Positions 40,460-53,453 are shown, numbered from the stretch's first letter. The stretch: DNA of 64,000 nt from Candidatus Rokuibacteriota bacterium (GCA_003220435.1 QHSL01000085.1:1-64000); one strand, 5' to 3'. Numbers and translations: made by a program. The notes: generated from the letters alone by a model not told the origin.

Positions 40460-41827
40460 TCAGGTCGACGTGACGGCGAAGAGGCGCCAGTCGCCGGGCA
40501 CGCCCTTCAGCCGGTGGCTCCCCCGATCGTCGAAGCAGATGCCGGAGCCCGCGACGAGATCCCTCACGGTCCCCGACGCCAGGACCTCCTGAGGCTGAGC
40601 GGCTGCTGCGATTCGCGCGCCGGTGTGCACGGCGATGCCGGTGACCTTCGATCCGGCGACCTCGCATTCGCCCGTGTGACGCCCCGCCCGCACCTCGAGG
40701 CCGAGCGCCTGGACCGCGTCGCGGATGGCGCAGGCGCAGCGGATCGCGCGCGCGGGGCCATCGAAGATCGCAAAGAGCCCGTCGCCCGCCACGTCGATCT
40801 CGCGCCCCCGGAACCGCTCGAGCTGCCGGCGGGCGGCGTCGAGATACCTGTCCAGGATCTCCCGCCAGCGGCGGTCACCCACAGCCGCGGCACGCTCGGT
40901 CGAGCTCACGAGGTCGGTGAACATCACGGTGACGAGCACCCGATCCGGCTCGGGGCCGGGACGCGCGCCGGTGACGAATTCCTCGATCTCGTCGATCAGG
41001 AGATCCATGGTCTTTTGATCGAACGCTTGCTGGAGATGGTCGTCGCCGGGCAGCTCGACGTACTTCGCGCCGCGGATGTGCTGCGCCAGATAACGTCCAG
41101 CCTCCACCGGGACGGTCCGGTCCCCGACCCGGTGAAGAATCAAGGTCGGCGCCTGGATCGCCGGCAGCACGTGGCGCACATCGATCTCGTGGTTGGCGCG
41201 CATCAGCGCAAGGATGGCTCCGGGACTCGCCGAGGCCCGCTCCAGCCGGCCGAACCACTCGACGAACGCCGCATCGTCCTTCCGGCTCGGCGCGTTGATC
41301 GGAACGAGAACGCCCCGACCCCAGTGAGTCTCGATCCGATGCAGCAGTTTCTCCCAGCGCTCCTGGCTCACCGCCCACGGCGCTGCCTTGATGCTCGCGA
41401 AACTGCCGCATAGGACGAGGGCCGACGTGCGCTCCGGATAGGTGGCGGAGAACATCAATGACATCGAACCGCCTTCCGACCAGCCGTAGATCGTCGCCCG
41501 CGAAGAGCCGGCCGCGTCCATCACCGCGCGCACGTCGCCGACCCGCTCTTCGAGGGTCTGCTCGGCGACCCGATCGGAGAGCCCCTGACCACGCTTGTCG
41601 AAGACGATGACGCGCGCGAAGGACGTGAGCCGCTTCAGCAGGTACCGGTTGATGGGGAACTCCCAGTAGAGATCGGCGTGGGAAAGCGTCCCCGGGATGA
41701 GCACGAGATCGCGCGGGCCATCGCCAAAGACCCGGTAGGCGATGTGCACGTCTCCGCTCTTCGCGTATTTGATGTCGTCCGCCACCGGCCCCGTATCCCC
41801 CGAATCGTGCGAACGCGCGCGTCCCAC
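40460..41827 (-). CDS. Alpha/beta-hydrolase fused to class III nucleotidyl cyclase
   Basis: 455 residues. Residues ~20-280 form an alpha/beta hydrolase: [20 protein letters not shown], nucleophile elbow [12 protein letters not shown] and a late histidine in GDDHLQQAF. Residues ~297-455 are a class III cyclase: [20 protein letters not shown] with a metal aspartate, [20 protein letters not shown] with the second, and [21 protein letters not shown] second candidate start is GTG 41785, which removes 14 weakly conserved residues. The fusion suggests a small-molecule-responsive cyclic-nucleotide signal. It is divergent from cimA. Confidence 0.88.
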   Translation of the reverse strand: MGRARSHDSGDTGPVADDIKYAKSGDVHIAYRVFGDGPRDLVLIPGTLSHADLYWEFPINRYLLKRLTSFARVIVFDKRGQGLSDRVAEQTLEERVGDVRAVMDAAGSSRATIYGWSEGGSMSLMFSATYPERTSALVLCGSFASIKAAPWAVSQERWEKLLHRIETHWGRGVLVPINAPSRKDDAAFVEWFGRLERASASPGAILALMRANHEIDVRHVLPAIQAPTLILHRVGDRTVPVEAGRYLAQHIRGAKYVELPGDDHLQQAFDQKTMDLLIDEIEEFVTGARPGPEPDRVLVTVMFTDLVSSTERAAAVGDRRWREILDRYLDAARRQLERFRGREIDVAGDGLFAIFDGPARAIRCACAIRDAVQALGLEVRAGRHTGECEVAGSKVTGIAVHTGARIAAAAQPQEVLASGTVRDLVAGSGICFDDRGSHRLKGVPGDWRLFAVTST

Positions 41828-41906
41828 CAGTCATCATCCCATACCCGGACGACGCCACGCCGAGCAAACTGGCGGGCAACCTCGGTGGGCACCGCCACGG
41901 CGATTG

Positions 41907-41936
41907 TTGACACCCGGCGAGGCGCAGGCGCATCAT
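41907..41936 (+). promoter_or_regulatory. Promoter for citramalate synthase
   Basis: TTGACA, 18-nt spacer, CATCAT, then 11 nt to the ATG at 41948. The predicted leader is about 5 nt, close to leaderless. Confidence 0.5.
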
Positions 41937-41947
41937 CGACGGACATC

Positions 41948-43528
41948 ATGCGACGGCTGATCAAGATCTACGACACGACGTTGCGAGACGGCACGCAGGG
42001 CGAGGGCGTGTCGTTCTCGATGGAGGACAAGGTCCGGCTCGCCACCCGTCTGGACGCGCTCGGGATCCACTACATCGAGGGCGGATGGCCGGGCTCCAAT
42101 CCAAAAGATTTGCGCTTCTTCCGCCGCATGCAAGACGTCACGTTCAAGCACGCGAAGCTCGCGGCGTTCAGCATGACCCGCCGCGCCGGCGGCAGCGCCG
42201 ACGCGGACGCCAACATGCAGGCGCTCCTGGAGTCGGGGGCGCCGGTGGCGACGATCGTCGGCAAGTCGTGGGACTTCCACGTGACCGAGGCGCTCGGCAC
42301 CACGCTGGCCGAGAACCTCGCGATGATCGGCGACACGATCGCGTTTCTCCGGCCCCGGATGGACGAGGTCCTGTTCGACGCCGAGCACTTCTTCGACGGC
42401 TTCCGCGCCAACCGTGAGTACGCGTTGGCCACATTGAAGGCGGCGGAAGAGGCGGGCGCCCAGTGGCTCGTGCTGTGCGACACGAACGGCGGCACGCTGC
42501 CGGCCGAGCTCGTGACCATCGTCCAGGCCGTGCAGAAGCACGTGCGGGCGCCGCTCGGAATCCACGTGCACAACGACGCCGAGTGCGCGGTCGCGAACTC
42601 GCTGGCCGCCGTCAACGAGGGCGTCGGCCAGGTGCAGGGGACGTTCAACGGTTTCGGCGAGCGCTGCGGCAACGCGAACCTCGTGTCGATCATCCCGAGC
42701 CTGGTCCTCAAGATGGGGCTCGACTGCATCCCCGAGCCGAACCTGCGCGAGCTGCGTGATGCCGCGCGCTTCGTCTCGGAGCTGGCGAACCGCACGCCGT
42801 GGTCCGCGCAGCCCTACGTCGGCGACTCGGCCTTCGCCCACAAGGGCGGGATGCACGTCTCGGCCGTCCTCAAGCACCCGGAGACGTACGAGCACATCAA
42901 ACCGGAGGCCGTCGGCAACCGCCGCCGGGTCCTGGTCTCCGAGCTCGCCGGCAAGTCCAATATCCTCTGGAAGGCGCGGGAGTACGGGATCGACATCGAC
43001 CAGGACACGCCGGACTCGCGCCGGATCCTCGAGCAGCTCAAGGCGCTCGAGGACCAGGGGTTCCACTTCGAGGGCGCAGAGGCGTCGTTCGAGCTACTGA
43101 TGGAGCGGGCGCTCGGCCGCTATCGTCCTTACTTCGAGCTGCAGGCCTACCGGGTGATCGTCGAGGAGCAGAACGCGGACCGGGAGCCGGTGGCGGAGGC
43201 GACCGTCCGGGTGCGGGTGAAGGGCATCATGGAGCACACCGCCGCGTCCGGTAACGGCCCCGTGAACGCGCTCGACCACGCCCTGCGCAAGGCCCTTGAG
43301 GAGTTCTATCCGAACCTCCGCACCATGCAGCTTCTGGACTACAAGGTGCGCATCCTCGACGAGTCGAAGGGTACCGCCGCCAAGACCCGGGTGCTGGTCA
43401 CGTCGGGCGACGGCGACGAGACATGGGGCACCGTCGGCGTCGCCGATAACATCATCGAGGCGTCGTGGCAGGCGCTCGTCGACTCCGTCGAGTACAAGCT
43501 CCGCCGGGACGAGCGCTCGCGCGCCTGA
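41948..43528 (+). CDS. cimA: (R)-citramalate synthase
   Basis: A 526-residue enzyme of the isopropylmalate/citramalate synthase family, condensing pyruvate and acetyl-CoA in isoleucine synthesis. It starts [20 protein letters not shown], then [17 protein letters not shown] (a CimA-type hallmark), the metal motif [19 protein letters not shown] and [12 protein letters not shown]. The C-terminal ~130 residues form the regulatory LeuA dimer domain. The ATG at 41948 matches the family; the track ORF adds 90 residues antisense to the cyclase gene. LeuA is a less likely alternative. Confidence 0.92.
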   Translation: MRRLIKIYDTTLRDGTQGEGVSFSMEDKVRLATRLDALGIHYIEGGWPGSNPKDLRFFRRMQDVTFKHAKLAAFSMTRRAGGSADADANMQALLESGAPVATIVGKSWDFHVTEALGTTLAENLAMIGDTIAFLRPRMDEVLFDAEHFFDGFRANREYALATLKAAEEAGAQWLVLCDTNGGTLPAELVTIVQAVQKHVRAPLGIHVHNDAECAVANSLAAVNEGVGQVQGTFNGFGERCGNANLVSIIPSLVLKMGLDCIPEPNLRELRDAARFVSELANRTPWSAQPYVGDSAFAHKGGMHVSAVLKHPETYEHIKPEAVGNRRRVLVSELAGKSNILWKAREYGIDIDQDTPDSRRILEQLKALEDQGFHFEGAEASFELLMERALGRYRPYFELQAYRVIVEEQNADREPVAEATVRVRVKGIMEHTAASGNGPVNALDHALRKALEEFYPNLRTMQLLDYKVRILDESKGTAAKTRVLVTSGDGDETWGTVGVADNIIEASWQALVDSVEYKLRRDERSRA

Positions 43529-43596
43529 TCCGGTCATCGTCCCCCGCTCCCAACACACCCCGAAGCGGTAACGAACTGGCTGGATTGAGAGTGATC

Positions 43597-43621
43597 TTCC
43601 TGGTCAGGAACTCACCAGGAA
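43597..43621. repeat. Perfect 8-bp inverted repeat
   Basis: TTCCTGGT and ACCAGGAA are separated by CAGGAACTC. It lies in a 197-bp, visibly lower-GC gap between cimA and the IstA-like gene. It could be an operator or a transcript hairpin; it has no T tail. The same gap (43529-43725) holds no other gene I can support. Confidence 0.45.
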
Positions 43622-43725
43622 CGAGCGATCTCCCGTTCTGTAAAGACCTGCCAGAAAAGAGAATTACACCCTCCTCGCCCTTCGGTATCGGATTTGCTTT
43701 TCCGGTATGGCAGGAGGGCTCAGAC

Positions 43726-43998
43726 ATGTCGGTCAATGGAACGGCGATCAACGATTCGGCCAATGGCGCCGCCCCCCGTGTGTGGCCGCCCCGCGGTGTG
43801 GGACGCCCCTCGACGGTGGCCCCGTTTGCACCTCAGATCGAGGTGTGGCTGCGCCAGGAACCCGCGCTTTCGGGCGCCGAGATTCTCAGACGTGCACGTG
43901 AGGTCGGTTATCGGGGCGGCAAGAGCGCGCTGTACGAGCTCGTCCGCCGGCTCCGCGTCCCGGCCTCTGCGGTCTCCGCCAACGGCAGTCACTCGTAG
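43726..43998 (+). CDS. Orphan IstA-like HTH protein (IS21 transposase N-terminal domain type)
   Basis: A 90-residue protein. Residues ~30-80, PFAPQIEVWLRQEPALSGAE and ILRRAREVGYRGGKSALYEL then VRRLR, resemble the region of IS21-family IstA that reads PYxxxIxxRLxxxPxxSAxxLxxxLxxxGYxGGYTxVxxYVRxLR. No DDE catalytic core, no IstB and no inverted repeats flank it. GGAGGG lies 10 nt before the ATG, so it is probably translated. It may be a transposase fragment or a domesticated DNA-binding protein. Its neighbourhood has lower GC. Confidence 0.65.
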   Translation: MSVNGTAINDSANGAAPRVWPPRGVGRPSTVAPFAPQIEVWLRQEPALSGAEILRRAREVGYRGGKSALYELVRRLRVPASAVSANGSHS

Positions 43999-44145
43999 CC
44001 GTCGCCTTGACGGCGCACGCCGAGCGCCGAGCACGCTCGGTCGGGCGTCGTGAGCTGACGGTCTACGGTCGACTGCCGCGCGCCATCACGTCCGGTTTTC
44101 GCTCCCCTTTTCGAACTCCTCGATCCTTCTCGCTCGAGTCGCGTC

Positions 44146-44823
44146 TCAGTACGTGCCCGGCCGGATCTGCTTGTAGAGTCCCTTGAGCGCGTCCGCCGAG
44201 AATGTCGGCGACTGGCACAACGAAATGATCTTGCGCTCGTCGGCCTCCACCTTCGTGACCGCCTCCGGGATGCGGGCGGCGATCTCGGCGGGGATCGTCA
44301 CGGCGCCGTGCTGGTCGGCGTGGACCAGGTCGCCCGGCTTCACCCAGAGCCCGCCGACCTTGATGGGCAGTCCGAAGTCCACCATGTGCACATAGGCGTG
44401 GGAGACCGAGATGTGGGCGGCCGCGAACTGGAAGCCGAGCGCCCGCACCTCGTCGAGATCGCGCACGGAGCCGTCGGTGATGACGCCGGGGCAGCCGAGC
44501 GCCCGGTGGATGTTGGCCTGCACCTCGCCCCACTGGGCGCCCTGGCCCCGCGGCTCGTCGAGGTCGTGGACCACGATCACGCGCGGCGCCGGGATCGAGA
44601 GCACGTAGTCCCACCACGCGAACGTGGACGAGCGATGGCCCTCGAGGGGCTGGGGCTCGGCCCGAATCACCGCCGTGACGGCGTAGCCGACCAGCGGCCC
44701 GAGCTCGGGGAAGAGGGTCCGGATCTCGGACGACATGTTGCCGTGATGGCGGGGCCGGACGTTGAACGTCTCGATCGCGTTGGCCACGCTCGGACTCGAG
44801 ATCTTCTTGAGGGCGTCGATCAT
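44146..44823 (-). CDS. RraA-family protein / HMG-aldolase-like
   Basis: 225 residues, RraA/dimethylmenaquinone-methyltransferase fold. The active-site pattern is GCPGVITDGSVRDLDEVRAL, with SHAYVHMVDFGLPIKVGGLW and VKPGDLVHADQHGAVTIPAE. Members include 4-hydroxy-4-methyl-2-oxoglutarate/oxaloacetate aldolases and RNase E regulators. The conserved G-x-T-D-G-x-x-R-D region favours the aldolase group. The start overlaps the TPR gene stop; it is last in the ligA operon. Confidence 0.88.
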   Translation of the reverse strand: MIDALKKISSPSVANAIETFNVRPRHHGNMSSEIRTLFPELGPLVGYAVTAVIRAEPQPLEGHRSSTFAWWDYVLSIPAPRVIVVHDLDEPRGQGAQWGEVQANIHRALGCPGVITDGSVRDLDEVRALGFQFAAAHISVSHAYVHMVDFGLPIKVGGLWVKPGDLVHADQHGAVTIPAEIAARIPEAVTKVEADERKIISLCQSPTFSADALKGLYKQIRPGTY

Positions 44824-45478
44824 CAGATGGTGTCCTTTCGGCGTTGGATCAGCATGGACTTGAGCATCTCGACGGTTTGCTGGACGGACTCGAGGTTCGG
44901 GTTCACGCGGAGCGCCTGCTGGAGGTACTCGAGGGCCTTGGCCGGCCGATCGAGCTTGAGATAGATCATTCCGTAACCGCTCAGCGCACCGAAGTGGTAG
45001 GGGTTGCGCTTCATCACCTCGTCGCAGTCGGCGAGGGATTTCTCGTACTCGCCCAGCAGGTAGTAGACGGTCGCGCGCTTGTTCCACCCCTCCGCGAACT
45101 CCGGCCGGCGCCGGATGACCTCCGTGAAGGTCTCCACCGCGGCCTCGCCGAGACGCGCGCCCATTTGCTCGACGCCCACGGCGAAGAGCTGGTCGACGGC
45201 GTCGTCGCCCGACCGGCTCCACACCCGCCACATCGCGTTCTCGGCGAACGCGCGGACGAGCGGGTCGACGTCGCGCAGCGCCCGGCTCAGCTGCGGCACG
45301 TCACCCATGAGCCCGCGCTCGCCGAGAGCCAGCGCGCCGCGGCGGCGGCCCTCGACGTCATCGGCGTCGGCGAGCGCGGCGAGCGCCTGTTCGCGCGTCA
45401 GGTCTGCCGCGAGCGCGGCGGTGGCCCCCTGCGACAGGACCGCGCAGGCGAAGGCCAGCCCGAGCCACCAGCGCCCCG

Positions 45479-45482
<4 letters not shown>
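44823..45482 (-). CDS. Exported TPR/HEAT-type repeat protein
   Basis: 219 residues. A signal peptide (MTGRWWLGLAFACAVLSQGA to about residue 26) is followed by a HEAT-like stretch (ALGERGLMGDVPQLSRALRD) and about three TPR units, including AEGWNKRATVYYLLGEYEKS and YGMIYLKLDRPAKALEYLQQ. Probably a periplasmic scaffolding protein. It overlaps both neighbours (4 nt upstream with kelch, 1 nt with rraA). Confidence 0.82.
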
Positions 45483-48549
<3,067 letters not shown>

Positions 48550-48576
48550 TCAACTCTCCACTCAGGTAGACCTAAC

Positions 48577-49287
48577 ATGGCAAAAGCGTCGATCAAACCG
48601 GGTGCGAAGCCGAAGGACATGACCGCGTCCGTCCAGGACTACCTCGCGGCGATCTACGATCTGACCAGCAGCGGCAAGCCCGTGATCGGCGCGCGCCTGG
48701 CCAAGCATATGAGCATCTCCGCGCCGGCGGTGACCGAAGCGATCCATCGCATGGCCCGTGGCGGGTACGTGAGGATCGGACGCGGCAAGCAGCTGACGCT
48801 CACGCCCAAGGGGCAGCAGATCGCCGAGGTGATGGCCCGGCGCCACCGCCTCCTCGAGCGCTGGCTGACGGACATCCTCGGCCTCAACTGGACCGACGCT
48901 CACGAGGAGGCGCACCGGCTCGAGCACGCCCTGTCGCCCCGCGTGGAAGATCGTCTCGCCGAGCTCCTCGGCATGCCGAGCACCTGCCCGCACGGCAACC
49001 CGATCCCCGGGATGGCCAAGCCGCCCCGCGTCGAGCCGTTCCCCCTCGCCCAGGCGAAGGAAGGGACGACGGTCGTCGTCGAGCGCATCACCGAGGAGGC
49101 CGAGGCCGACAAGAAGCTGCTCGAGCACCTCTGGAAGAACGACGTGCGTCCGGGACGTCGGCTCAAGATCACCGAGGTCGCCCCCTGGGCGGGGACGATC
49201 ACCGCCGCGAGCGACGGCCAGTCGATCGCGCTCGGCCTGCCGGCGGCCGCGAAGATCTGGGTCTATCTGCCCTCGTCGGCCGCATGA
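48577..49287 (+). CDS. DtxR/MntR-family metal-dependent regulator
   Basis: 236 residues. Residues ~17-75 form the winged helix (SVQDYLAAIYDLTSSGKPVI; HMSISAPAVTEAIHRMARGG). Residues ~76-145 form the metal-binding dimerization domain with AHRLEHALSPRVEDRLAELL and CPHGNPIPG. The last ~80 residues form a FeoA/SH3-like domain. It likely represses metal-uptake genes in response to Fe(II) or Mn(II). The GACCTAAC-type leader has a partial AGGT. It overlaps the next small membrane gene by 4 nt. Confidence 0.88.
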   Translation: MAKASIKPGAKPKDMTASVQDYLAAIYDLTSSGKPVIGARLAKHMSISAPAVTEAIHRMARGGYVRIGRGKQLTLTPKGQQIAEVMARRHRLLERWLTDILGLNWTDAHEEAHRLEHALSPRVEDRLAELLGMPSTCPHGNPIPGMAKPPRVEPFPLAQAKEGTTVVVERITEEAEADKKLLEHLWKNDVRPGRRLKITEVAPWAGTITAASDGQSIALGLPAAAKIWVYLPSSAA

Positions 49288-49640
49288 AGATCATCTTCTG
49301 GCTGCTCGGCGCGGTCGGCTGCATCTACGTCTTCTACGCTGGCGCGATGACCGCGTGGTCGTACCTGGAAGTCAAGGGCGTGGTCGAGGACGTCGTCGCC
49401 GAGCGGGCGCCGAAGAGCGAGCGGCTGTACCGGGCCAACCACGTGAAAGATGACATCGCGAAGCGCGTCGCCGCGAGCGGGATCAAGGTCGACGACCGGG
49501 AGATCGTCGTCGCCGACGAGGGAAAGACGCTCGACGTCCGCGTGCGGTGGAACTGGCCGGTGATCGTCTACAAGGGCGACGAGATCTGGGCGATCCCCCT
49601 GACGCACGAGCGCACCTTCCAGGTCCCCGAGAAGCGCTGA
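49284..49640 (+). CDS. Small single-span membrane protein, hypothetical
   Basis: 118 residues: an N-terminal span (KIIFWLLGAVGCIYVFYAGA) and a soluble domain ending VVADEGKTLDVRVRWNWPVI. It resembles DUF4845-type proteins (short anchored domains with mixed alpha/beta). The ATG overlaps the regulator stop, so the two are cotranslated. Function unknown. Confidence 0.7.
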   Translation: MKIIFWLLGAVGCIYVFYAGAMTAWSYLEVKGVVEDVVAERAPKSERLYRANHVKDDIAKRVAASGIKVDDREIVVADEGKTLDVRVRWNWPVIVYKGDEIWAIPLTHERTFQVPEKR

Positions 49641-49662
49641 TCACCGCCCCCGGGCGGTGTCC

Positions 49663-50568
49663 TCACCGCCCCGCGCGGGCGTCGCCGATCATCTTCACGA
49701 CCCGATCGCGGTCCTCTCCGGGCGGCGCCAGCGCGAGGAACTTCTCCCACGAGCGGATCGCCCCGCCCACGTCCTTCTTGACCTCGTAGAGCACCTGGCC
49801 CCGGTAGAGGAGCGCGGGGAGATAGTTCGGGTCGATGGCCAGCGCTCGGGCGAACGCCTCGAGCGCACGGTCGGCGTGCTCGGGCCCACCGCCGATCGCG
49901 ACGATCAGTGCCAGGTGGGTCATCGCGTCCACGTTCTTGGGATCGCGCTTGAGCACCGCCTGATACGCGGCGATCGCCTCGCCGTAACGGCCGGCCGCGA
50001 GGCTCGCGCGCGCGGCCTGGAGCATGCCCTGGATGACTTCTGGAGCGATCACGCGGCCACCCGGGGCCGCCGGCGGCGACTCCGAGGGAAGCGCGGCGAG
50101 CGGCCGGGAGCCCGTGGCCGGTTGCCCGGCCATCGGGTCTGGCTCGGTGTATCTGACGACTCCGGCACCCAGCGCAACACCGAACGCGACGAGGAGCACC
50201 GCCAAGGTTCCGAGTGCCAGCGGGTGGCGCCACGCCGAGCCGCGCGGCCCGACCGTCTCGGCCCGGGGCGGCTCGGGCGCGGCCGCGCCGAGCCGATCGA
50301 GCTCGCCCAGGATCACGGCCGCCTCGCCCTCGTAGCGGGCGCGCAGATCGGCGAAGTCGGCCTCGGACACATGGCCCGCGGCGTGCTCGAACTCGAGCTC
50401 GCGGAGCGCGGCGAACACGGCGCGCTTGTCCTCACCGAGCTGCTGGCGGCGGTCGAGGGGGAGGGGAAGGAACGTCCGCCCTCCCGCGTCGCGACGGAGG
50501 AGCGGCCAGAGCGCGAAGAGGAGCGCGGGCGCGCCGACCACGACCGAGACGACGACGACTCCCGTCAC
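49663..50568 (-). CDS. ccmI: Cytochrome c biogenesis protein CcmI
   Basis: 301 residues. An N-terminal membrane span (GVVVVSVVVGAPALLFALWP), a cytoplasmic loop with RAVFAALRELEFEHAAGHVS, a second span (LALGTLAVLLVAFGVALGAG), then periplasmic TPR repeats (RYGEAIAAYQAVLKRDPKNV; DPNYLPALLYRGQVLYEVKK). This is the architecture of CcmI, which holds apocytochrome for heme attachment. GTG start overlapping the ccmH stop. Last gene of the ccm operon. Confidence 0.88.
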   Translation of the reverse strand: MTGVVVVSVVVGAPALLFALWPLLRRDAGGRTFLPLPLDRRQQLGEDKRAVFAALRELEFEHAAGHVSEADFADLRARYEGEAAVILGELDRLGAAAPEPPRAETVGPRGSAWRHPLALGTLAVLLVAFGVALGAGVVRYTEPDPMAGQPATGSRPLAALPSESPPAAPGGRVIAPEVIQGMLQAARASLAAGRYGEAIAAYQAVLKRDPKNVDAMTHLALIVAIGGGPEHADRALEAFARALAIDPNYLPALLYRGQVLYEVKKDVGGAIRSWEKFLALAPPGEDRDRVVKMIGDARAGR

Positions 50569-51023
50569 GTCCCGCGCTCCATCTCGCGCCGGATCCGTGC
50601 GCGCATCGCCGGGTCGACGCTCACGGGCGCGGCGTCGCGACGGCGCCGCGTCCAGCGCCGCACGAGGATCGCCACCACCGCGAGGCCGGCGACCACCGCG
50701 GCCAGCGGGAAGAGCCACACGAGGAGGTTGAAGCCGCTCCGCCGCGGCGCCAGCAGGATCCACTCGCCGTACCGGTCGACGAAGTACTGGATGACGTCGG
50801 GCGGCCGCTCGCCGGCGGCGAGCCGCTCGCGGATGATCCCGCGCATCTGGCTCGCCATCTCCGACGGCGAGTCCGCGACCGAGAGGCTCTGGCAGACCAC
50901 GCATCGGAGCTGCGCGGCGACCTCGTGCACGGCGTCCTCGCTCGCCGGCGACGGAGGCGGCTGAGCGCCGGCGGGCATGCTGACGAGCAGGACGAGCACC
51001 GACGCCGCGAGAAGCCCGATCAT
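50565..51023 (-). CDS. ccmH: Cytochrome c biogenesis protein CcmH
   Basis: 152 residues. A signal sequence precedes the thiol motif LRCVVCQSLSVADSPSEMA (LRCxxCQ), used to reduce apocytochrome or CcmG. It ends with a membrane span (NLLVWLFPLAAVVAGLAVVA). Overlaps ccmG upstream and ccmI downstream. Confidence 0.92.
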   Translation of the reverse strand: MIGLLAASVLVLLVSMPAGAQPPPSPASEDAVHEVAAQLRCVVCQSLSVADSPSEMASQMRGIIRERLAAGERPPDVIQYFVDRYGEWILLAPRRSGFNLLVWLFPLAAVVAGLAVVAILVRRWTRRRRDAAPVSVDPAMRARIRREMERGT

Positions 51024-51556
51024 GGCGTGACGCTCTCGGCCAGCAAGCGGTCGACCGTCTCGCGGAACAGGTCGGCGGTCACAGCGCCCACGTGCTTGAC
51101 GCGGATCCGCCCCTGGCGGTCGAGAAAGAACGTCTCGGGGACGCCGTAGACGCCATAGTCCACCGAGACCGTGCCCTTCAAGTCCTGACCGGTCGGGAAG
51201 GTGAGGCCGAAATCGCGGACGAATTTCTCGGCGGCCTCCCGCTTGTCCTGGATGTCCACGCCGACCACGACGACGCCGCGGTCGCGGTACGCTCGCCAGC
51301 TCCGCTCGAGCGCCGGGGCCTCCTCGTAGCAGGCGGGGTAGCACCACGACGCCCAGAAGTTCACCACGACGATCTTCCCGCGGTGCGCCTCGAGCGCCAG
51401 CGGCGCACCGTCGAGCGTCGCCAGCGTGAAGCCGGGCGCGGGCCGCCCGAGGAGGGGCGAGGGGATGTCGCGCGGGTTCGCGCGAAACCCGTACGCGAGC
51501 AGCGCCAGCACGGGCACCGTGGCCAGGGGGATGAGCCAGCGCCAGAGGCGGCTCAC
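51020..51556 (-). CDS. ccmG: Thioredoxin-like CcmG/DsbE with CxxxC motif
   Basis: 178 residues, membrane-anchored periplasmic thioredoxin. After the N-terminal span come PSPLLGRPAPGFTLATLDG and VVVNFWASWCYPACYEEAPA, then GVYGVPETFFLDRQGRIRVK with the cis-proline. The active site reads C-Y-P-A-C, three residues between cysteines, where CcmG/ResA have CxxC. Direct translation of the DNA confirms TGC TAC CCC GCC TGC. GTG start overlapping ccmF. Confidence 0.9.
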   Translation of the reverse strand: MSRLWRWLIPLATVPVLALLAYGFRANPRDIPSPLLGRPAPGFTLATLDGAPLALEAHRGKIVVVNFWASWCYPACYEEAPALERSWRAYRDRGVVVVGVDIQDKREAAEKFVRDFGLTFPTGQDLKGTVSVDYGVYGVPETFFLDRQGRIRVKHVGAVTADLFRETVDRLLAESVTP

Positions 51557-53453
51557 GCGGTCCCCCGGCGGTCCGGGAGGATCGCCAGCAGCGCGCCCAG
51601 GGTCAGCACCGCGCCGCCGATCCAGATCCAGCTCACGAGACGGTTCACCTGGAGCTTCACCGTCGCCTGCCGGCCGTCCCGGGTGAAGTCGCCGAGGACG
51701 AGATAGAGGTCCTCCTTCAACCCCAGCCGGTAATCGACGTACGCGATCGGCGACTGCTCCTGTGGGTAGAACTTTTTGGCGGGCCGCAGCACGTCGAGGA
51801 TGCGGCCGCTCGAGACGGTGAAGGCGCCGACGACCTTGAAGTGGTTCGACTCCTCGACGGCGGTGAGGCCGTCGAAGCGGACGCGGTACCCGGCCAGCTC
51901 GGCCGCCTCGCCGGGCCGGAGCGTCATCTCGGTCTGGACCGACCACGCCTGCGACCCCGTCACGCCGAGCGCGATGATCAGAATGCCCAGGTGGACGACG
52001 AGGCCGCCGTAGCGCCGATTGTGCCGGCGCACGAGGCCACCCATGGCCGGCAGCAGGGACTCGCCCACCCGGAGGCGCGCGCGGGTGCCGTCGCGAACGC
52101 GAGCGCCGCCAGCAGCGAGCGCACGCCCAGGAAGAACGCGGCCGCCGCGGCGACGATGCCGAGCGCGACCGGCCACAGGAAGTTCCGCGCCAGGTTGTCG
52201 AGCGAGGCGCGTCGCCACGCGATCAGCGGCCCCACGCCCATGAGAAAGATCAGGGAGAGGAACAGCGGCACGTTGACCTGATTGAAGAACGGCGCGCCGA
52301 CGCTGACCTTGACGCCGCGCACCGCCTCCGAGAGGAGCGGGAACACCGTGCCGAAGAACACCGTGAACGCCGCCGCCACGAGCAGCACGTTGTTGAGCAG
52401 GAACGCCGACTCGCGCGAGACGACCGAGTCCAGATCGCCCTGCGACCGGAGAGCGTCCCAGCGCCACGCCACCAGCCCGAGCGCCGTCAACAGCACCAGG
52501 GCGAGGAAGCTGAGGAATAGAATGCCGATTGCGCCCTGCGTGAAGGAGTGGACCGACGCGATGACGCCCGAGCGCGTGAGGAAGGTTCCGAAGAGCGTGA
52601 GCCCGAAGGTCAGGATCACCAGCGAGATGTTCCAGAGTTTCAGCATGCGCCGCCGCTCCTGGATCATCACGGAGTGGAGGAACGCGGTGCCGGTGAGCCA
52701 TGGCATGAACGCGGCGTTCTCGACGGGGTCCCATGCCCAGTAGCCGCCCCAGCCGAGAACGTGGTAGCTCCACCAGCCGCCGATCAGCAACCCCAGCGAG
52801 AGGAAGTACCAGGCGACGATGGCCCACCGCCGCGTGAGCGCGAGCCAGGCGTCGCCGACGCGGCCCGTGGCGAGCGCGGCCATCGCGAACGCGAACGGCA
52901 CGGTGAAGCCGGTGAAGCCCAGGTAGAGCGCCACCGGATGCGTGATCATGCCCGTGTCCTCGAGCAGTGGGTTGAGGCCGCGGCCGTCGGCGGGCACGGG
53001 TGTCTGCCGCTGGAACGGCGGCGCCGCCACCGTCATCACCAGAAGGAAGAACGCGAGGATCCCGAGCATGGTCGCGAGCGCCCACGGATAGAGCTCGCGC
53101 GCGCTGCGTCGGTGGCGGAGGACGACGATCAGCGTGAAGAGCGCCAGCATCCAGGACCAGAGGATGATGGAGCCCTCGAGCGCGCCCCAGACGCCGGTGA
53201 TGCGGTAGTAGAAGGGCGTGCCCAGGTTCGTGTTGGTCGCGACGTAGCGGACCGAGAAATCGAACGTGAGGAACGCGTACGTCAGCAGCACGAAGCACGC
53301 GGTGATCAGGGCGAAGACGCCGATCGCCGCGTGCTGGGCCGATTCCACGAGCGCCGCGCGCCCCGTGCGGGCGCCGACCCCCGCGGCGGCGCCGCCGTAC
53401 ACGGCGAGGACCAGCGCGACCAGCGTCATGCCGAAGCCGAGGTCCGCCGTCAC
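51553..53453 (-). pseudogene. ccmF: Cytochrome c heme lyase CcmF, frame-disrupted
   Basis: The first ~455 codons from 53453 encode CcmF in one frame, including HPVALYLGFTGFTVPFAFAM, the WWD-type heme motif WGGYWAWDPVENAAFMPWL and FLTRSGVIASVHSF. Near 52,090-52,105 this frame loses similarity, just after LLAALAFATA. The rest (GTRARLRVGESLLPAMGGLV, RRHNRRYGGLVVHLGILI to the normal C-terminus) is in the other frame. The joined length is about 635, some 10-20 residues short of the family. The disruption is either a real small deletion or a sequence error; an intact ccm operon otherwise argues for error or a recent event. Confidence 0.85.
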
